Positions 59,064-64,000 of a DNA stretch of 64,000 nt are shown one piece after another. A program made the translations under genes and the position numbers. Position 1 is the stretch's first letter; each line of letters begins with the position of its first letter. Under the pieces are notes generated by a model, which saw only the letters and a program-made list of their open reading frames with translations, ran no database searches and was not told the DNA's origin. Source of the stretch: Vigna angularis (lineage: Eukaryota; Streptophyta; Magnoliopsida; Fabales; Fabaceae); assembly GCF_016808095.1 (NCBI RefSeq), contig NC_068976.1, positions 28,318,871-28,382,870 on the forward strand, written 5' to 3'.

Positions 59064-59943
59064 CATTAAAACCACTTGCTTTACATTTTTATTAAGACAA
59101 CTAATTAAATTTATTATTTTATAAACTACTTTTAATATTTATGCAATTATTTATTTTTATTCTCCTATTTCAATTTTTTATTCATTTAATGTTCAGAGAG
59201 AACATAGTTTTAATATAATTTATCACTACTCATTTTTTCCAATTTTAATGAGACATTACCTCATTAATTTTAATATTTATTTTTTAATTAAAATTTCTTG
59301 AATAATTAGTAGTTTCTTGTAGAGATATATAACTGATGTATCAGATAATTAATAAAAAATCTTATTCAAAGAGATAAAAAAATATTGTGAAGAAGATTTA
59401 AAGGTGGGGCATATTTTTCCTCCAATATCTATAGTTCATTTTCTTTTTTTTATATTAAAATTTTTGAAATGTTTCAGTTTTTATTTTCTAACGTTATTTT
59501 ACATTATCGCTTATTATTTATATAATCTAAATTACTTTGAAAAAGATAGAACAGGTATATGGAAGTTACAAAAGTACAAAAATTATTTTTTGTTTCTCTG
59601 AACACATTAAATAATGAGAAATACATAGCCTACTGAGACCCCATTCATTAAGTAGAGACATTAATCACCACCAAACCAACTAATAAACGTAATCTTCCAA
59701 CGAAGTTCCAAAGCAGTTTCTTCGTGAAACATCTCAAACAGCCAGTGCCAGCAAAACCTCGTTTCCTTATAACTTAATCGATCCCTTCCAATTACGCTTC
59801 CACCAACCACAACAGCAGAAAAGGAAATCAATCCCGAAAGCTTTCATCAACAATTTTCGGGAAATTTCCAGATCCCCTTTCAACCTCTCTACAACAATCC
59901 CCCAATTAAGATCGTGCTGAGCACGATAGTCTTAGTGAAACCA

Positions 59944-61251
59944 ATGCCGGAAATTGAACAGGCGGCGGCGGCGGCGGAGAGCACCGTTTTGTTTGAAAAA
60001 TACGAGGTGGGAAGGCTCCTAGGATGCGGCGCGTTCGCGAAGGTGTACCACGCGCGTAACACCAGCACGGGGCAAAGCGTGGCAGTGAAAGTGGTAAGCA
60101 AGAAGAAACTAGCCGCAACGGGGATGGCCTCTAACGTGAAGCGCGAGATTGCCATCATGAGCCGTCTTCACCACCCCAACATCGTGAAACTCCACGAAGT
60201 GTTGGCGACAAAGACAAAAATCTACTTCATCTTGGAATTCGCGAAAGGAGGCGAGCTCTTCGCGAGAATCGCGAAGAGTCGATTCGGCGAAGATCTCGCG
60301 CGACGGTTTTTCCAGCAGTTGATCTCTGCCGTCGGGTACTGCCATGCGCGGGGCGTTTTCCACCGCGACTTGAAGCCGGAGAATCTTCTGCTGGACGAGC
60401 ATGCGAACCTCAAAGTCTCCGACTTTGGACTCGGCGCGGTGAAGGAGCAGATGGGGGTGGATGGGGTGCTGCACACGCTATGTGGGACCCCTGCTTACGT
60501 GGCACCGGAGATTTTGGCGAAGAAGGGTTACGACGGGGCTAAAGTTGATGTTTGGTCTTGTGGGGTTATTCTCTTTGTTCTTGTGGCTGGGTATCTACCG
60601 TTTAATGACCCGAATCTTATGGTGATGTACAGGAAGATTTACAAGGGGGAGTATCGATGTCCGAGGTGGTTTTCGACGGAGTTAAGGAGGTTTCTGGCGA
60701 GGTTGTTGGATACGAATCCCGAGACGAGGATAACCGTCGATGAGATTTTGAAGGAGGCGTGGTTCAAAAAGGGGTACAAGGAGGTTACATTTGGCGATTT
60801 GGGTTTGGAGTGGAAGAGTGAAGGTGATGATGTGAAGGATTTGAACGCGTTTGATATCATTGCTTTCTCCACAGGCTTGAATCTCTCCGGTTTGTTTGAT
60901 TCATTGAAGGAGGTGGAAGAGGGAGAGAGGTTTCTGCTTAAGGAGTCGCCGGAGAAGGTGGTGGAGAAGGTAGTTGCGGCGGCGTCTACTGTGGAGGGTA
61001 TTATCGTGCGGAGGAGGAAGGAGTGTGGGGTGGAGTTGGAGGGGTGTGATGGTAATTTCGCCGCTTTGGTGGAGGTTTACCGGTTATCGGCGGAACTGGT
61101 TGTGGTTGAGGTGAGAAGGAGGGATGGGAATGGCGGAGTTTTCAGGGATGTGTGGAGGAATAAGATTAGGCCGTATCTCTGTGCTGCAAGTAGCAGTACG
61201 ACGTCGGATCGGGAGGAAACCGGTGCGCAGCCGGTTGCCGGTGAATCATGA
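59944..61251 (+). CDS. CIPK11: CBL-interacting protein kinase, CIPK11-like (SnRK3)
   Basis: A single-exon 435-residue Ser/Thr kinase. The glycine loop GCGAFAKV (27-34), VAVK Lys49, HRDLKPEN (140-147), DFG (160-162) and APE (187-189) form a complete kinase domain ending near 274. The NAF motif (N301-A302-F303, in [19 protein letters not shown]) binds calcium-loaded CBL sensors, relieving autoinhibition; the C-terminal PPI-like region follows. CIPKs couple calcium signals to ion-channel and proton-pump control at membranes. The MPEIE start, overall length and lack of introns resemble Arabidopsis CIPK11 and CIPK14 of the intronless clade; I favour CIPK11, with CIPK14 as the alternative. The frame is open upstream to 59914, but the first ATG is 59944. 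Residue 164 is Gly (DFGLG) where most CIPKs have Ser. The C-terminus is Ser/Thr-rich. Confidence 0.9.
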   Translation: MPEIEQAAAAAESTVLFEKYEVGRLLGCGAFAKVYHARNTSTGQSVAVKVVSKKKLAATGMASNVKREIAIMSRLHHPNIVKLHEVLATKTKIYFILEFAKGGELFARIAKSRFGEDLARRFFQQLISAVGYCHARGVFHRDLKPENLLLDEHANLKVSDFGLGAVKEQMGVDGVLHTLCGTPAYVAPEILAKKGYDGAKVDVWSCGVILFVLVAGYLPFNDPNLMVMYRKIYKGEYRCPRWFSTELRRFLARLLDTNPETRITVDEILKEAWFKKGYKEVTFGDLGLEWKSEGDDVKDLNAFDIIAFSTGLNLSGLFDSLKEVEEGERFLLKESPEKVVEKVVAAASTVEGIIVRRRKECGVELEGCDGNFAALVEVYRLSAELVVVEVRRRDGNGGVFRDVWRNKIRPYLCAASSSTTSDREETGAQPVAGES

Positions 61252-64000
61252 TTCCGCGTCATTATTATTTTTCAATTAGTAAATTTAAAATAAAATTTTA
61301 AAAGAGAATTGGAAGTGGAGAATTGAAAATTGAAACGTAGTCGGGCACAAATAGATGTGGAACACAGTTAATTAAGCGTGCAAGTTCGCTATGTATATTT
61401 TTATCATGCCTATGTAAAGTATTACAGTATTTTGCTTAGCCTTATTATTTTCAAAGTGGTTTGCTTGAAGTTTATGAAAATAATAATTGTTGTTCTAATA
61501 AGTTAATTCTTGCTCTGTTTCTTGCATTTGCAGGTTATTACAACCAGTTTCTCAGGATTCCCTTGAACTGGCTGGAGGTTCAAATGGAACTAGACGAACA
61601 TTTGAATGAACTTTTTTTTGTTATAAAAATAGCTTACAATCTCATCACTTCTTCTTACCCGATTTCAATAAGTTTCTAACTTTCTAATCATTACTTGAAA
61701 AAAAAAAGACTTTTTAAGTCGGTCTTTCAATCGGATACTTTAAAATCATTTTAATAAATAATGCAATGATTTAAGTCTAAAAAAAAATTGAGCTTTTGAA
61801 TAATATATTTAATAAACTAATTAATTTCTTCCGTTCCTTCAGTTTCTTTATAATAGAACATAAATTATAGATAATACGCATGGGGTGGTGAAGGGAGGGC
61901 CCAACTGGTAGAAAGAAAAAACCTGTAACCTGAGGTTTTGCTGCACTTGCAAGAAAAAGTACAATAAAGGAAGATCAACAACTTTCTTCAAAAACCTATT
62001 TCTCGTGAACATGTTTGTCGCGTTCTCTCTGGCAGAAAGTGTCGGCATTTTTCGTAGTTTGTCCTCGTCGTAACTTCTCTAGTTTGATTCTCACTTCTTC
62101 AAAAACCTTCTTATGATGATGCTTAATTCTGGAATTTGTTGAGTCAAGCTTATTGTATAATATTTCTTTGTGCGGTTAGGAGATTTAAATATTTGGATAG
62201 GCCGTTCTCGTCCTGACACGTTTTCTTCTAGTATGTGCCTTTTACTTATTTGATTGCATATAAAGTGCTCGATTAAATTCCAGCTTCAGATATAATAAAA
62301 TGCATTGCATTTTTGGAATGATTTGGCAATGGCGTGTCCCATTGGTCCATGTGCCTGCCTCCCCCAACATCAACAAAGTGTGATCTTCTTAACATTTTTC
62401 ATGACATTTCTCAATGACCAAAGTAGTAACTAATTATGTGTTTCACTTGTCGTATCTTAAATTAATAGGTTGTTAAATCTTGTTGGATAGGTGGCCGTCG
62501 TGCTGGTGTAGCAAGTCTATGATCATCAGTGTTATTTTCACTTCTACTGGAGATGTTTAAGTGGTCTATTTGAACTGATAACAATTCATAAATGAAGTTG
62601 GATTGTAAAACGATAATGATAAATATACTTTTTCTCATGTTTTTATGAAAATGATATAAGTTTAATGAGTGTTGGGACTGGTTTGTTAAAAGTCAATTGT
62701 CTCATAATTAAACTAATTTGATGAAATTCTACAATTGTAAAATATATAAGAGATATAACAACACTGTACACGAAAACCATGTTCAGCAATTATTAAAAAC
62801 ACAAATTGAAACTTCACATTTAAGGTTTAAATTATTGAATAAGATAAAAATATTCATCCATTAACCTCCTTTGGTTGTAATAAAATTCAACAAAAAAATT
62901 CAATGTGATAACCCATCAGTTACATAATTGACTTGATCATTAGAGTGTCTTTGACAGATACTCACTCACAAGATCTAGAATTTGAATATTGAAGACGGAG
63001 AATAACCTTGTAACGGAAACCTAAGACGAGGATATGGAGAAAAGTGTGAATGAGTATTTTGATCGTGATTCTCGACCCCACATCCAAAAAAGAATAGTAT
63101 TTTGATATGTGAATAATCATTGTTGTCTTTTAAAACTTATCGTTGTGTATTGTGTAAGTTCCTGCAGATAGAATAGAAATTTCTTGAATATTTCAAGAAA
63201 CTCAAAACTAGCAAGAAATATTTTTAAAGAGAAAAATAACTCAGGATGGAAGAGGAAGAGAAGAGAATATGAGTGAATGCATTTTTAGAGAAGTGAAGGT
63301 GCACCTATTTATCAGTGATGGAGGGGCTAGAAACCTATCACACGTAGCAAGAAAAATTGGAGCAGAAAAACAACTCAACATGAGTTGCATTTGTTGGAGA
63401 AGATCTTAGAGATGCATACACGTGCGGGAGAGGAATCAAATTGTTCCATAGAGGAAGCCCACCTTTCACGGATTGTGGAGTTGTTAGAACTTCATTCATG
63501 CATAACGACACCATATTTGGATTCACTTTGATTTGTTGTGCCTGATTTCAGGTGAGGTTGTAATCAAGTGTAAGCCTTTTGCAATACACTTAATTCACTT
63601 TGTTATGCGAGTCAAAAACAGGGAAGAAGAAATGTTTCACAAAACTCCTCCACATATTATTAAAGGCAAAAGATAGAAAGAAATGAAAGAAGAAAATCAT
63701 GGGTCTTATAAGATGTAATGCATTTAAAGTTGGTACAGAAAATTACATGAACTAGTCTTATATTAAGAAATATAACTCACAATGTAGTTGTTATAACAAG
63801 ATCTATGAATAAAAAACAACTTGATTTGTGTTAGTGGTTTATCAATCACAATATATCCTCATAATTCTTGTTGTTATCATTGTGTTGCGCTTATTAGGTC
63901 ATGCACTTGCCTGATATTTATGAGTGTTCAATATATCCTCATTATTTCAACTCTTAAAATCACATTGGCTTAACCCATGCTTTTCATTTCAAATTTAGAT
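61252..64000. other. CIPK 3' flank and A+T-rich DNA, no further gene recognised
   Basis: The first few hundred bases may be CIPK 3' UTR. A TTTGCAG acceptor-like site near 61534 precedes an exon-like but unrecognised stretch (61535-61610). Short frames at 61848-62048 and 63338-63526 on the minus strand have no family resemblance. Confidence 0.5.

Noticed and set aside
59914..59943. A longer N-terminus for the CIPK
   Set aside because: The upstream in-frame codons contain no ATG; MPEIE at 59944 matches the family start.

Overview
The window reads as nuclear DNA of a flowering plant, most likely a papilionoid (phaseoloid) legume. Evidence for a plant nuclear genome: short-exon split genes with GT-AG introns, an intronless CBL-interacting protein kinase, and plant-type Copia, Gypsy, LINE, TRIM, MULE and CACTA remnants in very A+T-rich intergenic DNA. 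Placement in legumes is inferred from repeat families that look familiar from legume genomes; no database was searched.

Only two intact host genes are convincing. (1) An ALG13-like UDP-GlcNAc transferase subunit gene (18002-20813, + strand, three coding exons, 177 aa), with a solo LTR in its second coding intron. (2) A CIPK11-like Ser/Thr kinase gene (59944-61251, + strand, single exon, 435 aa), with ACGT, DRE and CGCG-type motifs about 0.9-1.1 kb upstream. They act in unrelated processes (N-glycan precursor synthesis at the ER; calcium/CBL signalling), and nothing here suggests they work together.

Layout. 1-6.8 kb: A+T-rich DNA with a ~1 kb long inverted repeat, a smaller fold-back and an old degenerate tandem array. 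7.0-11.9 kb: minisatellites, the first copy of a 2.3 kb duplicated segment carrying part of a LINE, a 96-bp tandem array and an LTR-like remnant. 12.1-14.6 kb: two adjacent Mutator-like elements with terminal inverted repeats and target-site duplications, each holding a host-gene fragment (one is clearly phytochelatin synthase). 15.4-20.8 kb: three solo LTRs around and inside the ALG13 gene. 21.2-26.3 kb: a complete-length but inactivated Copia element. 27-29.4 kb: a hairpin MITE, a Gypsy-like LTR remnant and one CACTA end. 29.8-41.4 kb: the second duplicate, a LINE split by a non-autonomous Gypsy element (ACAAC target duplication) and by a composite of two TRIM elements (TTTTA outer duplication). 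41.4-47.6 kb: gene-empty A+T-rich DNA. 47.7-49.0 kb: a large fold-back with an A+T minisatellite core. 49.2-55.1 kb: a non-coding LTR element full of tandem repeats, with a gag-only Copia derivative nested inside it. 55.1-58.8 kb: unclassified DNA with a ~186-bp tandem repeat. 58.8-61.3 kb: CIPK promoter and gene. 61.3-64 kb: nothing recognised.

No new multi-gene system was found. The strongest unusual signals are the paired gene-capturing MULEs, the long inverted repeat near the left end, the nested insertion history of the LINE with its duplicated junction, and the palindrome clusters of the gag-only Copia element.
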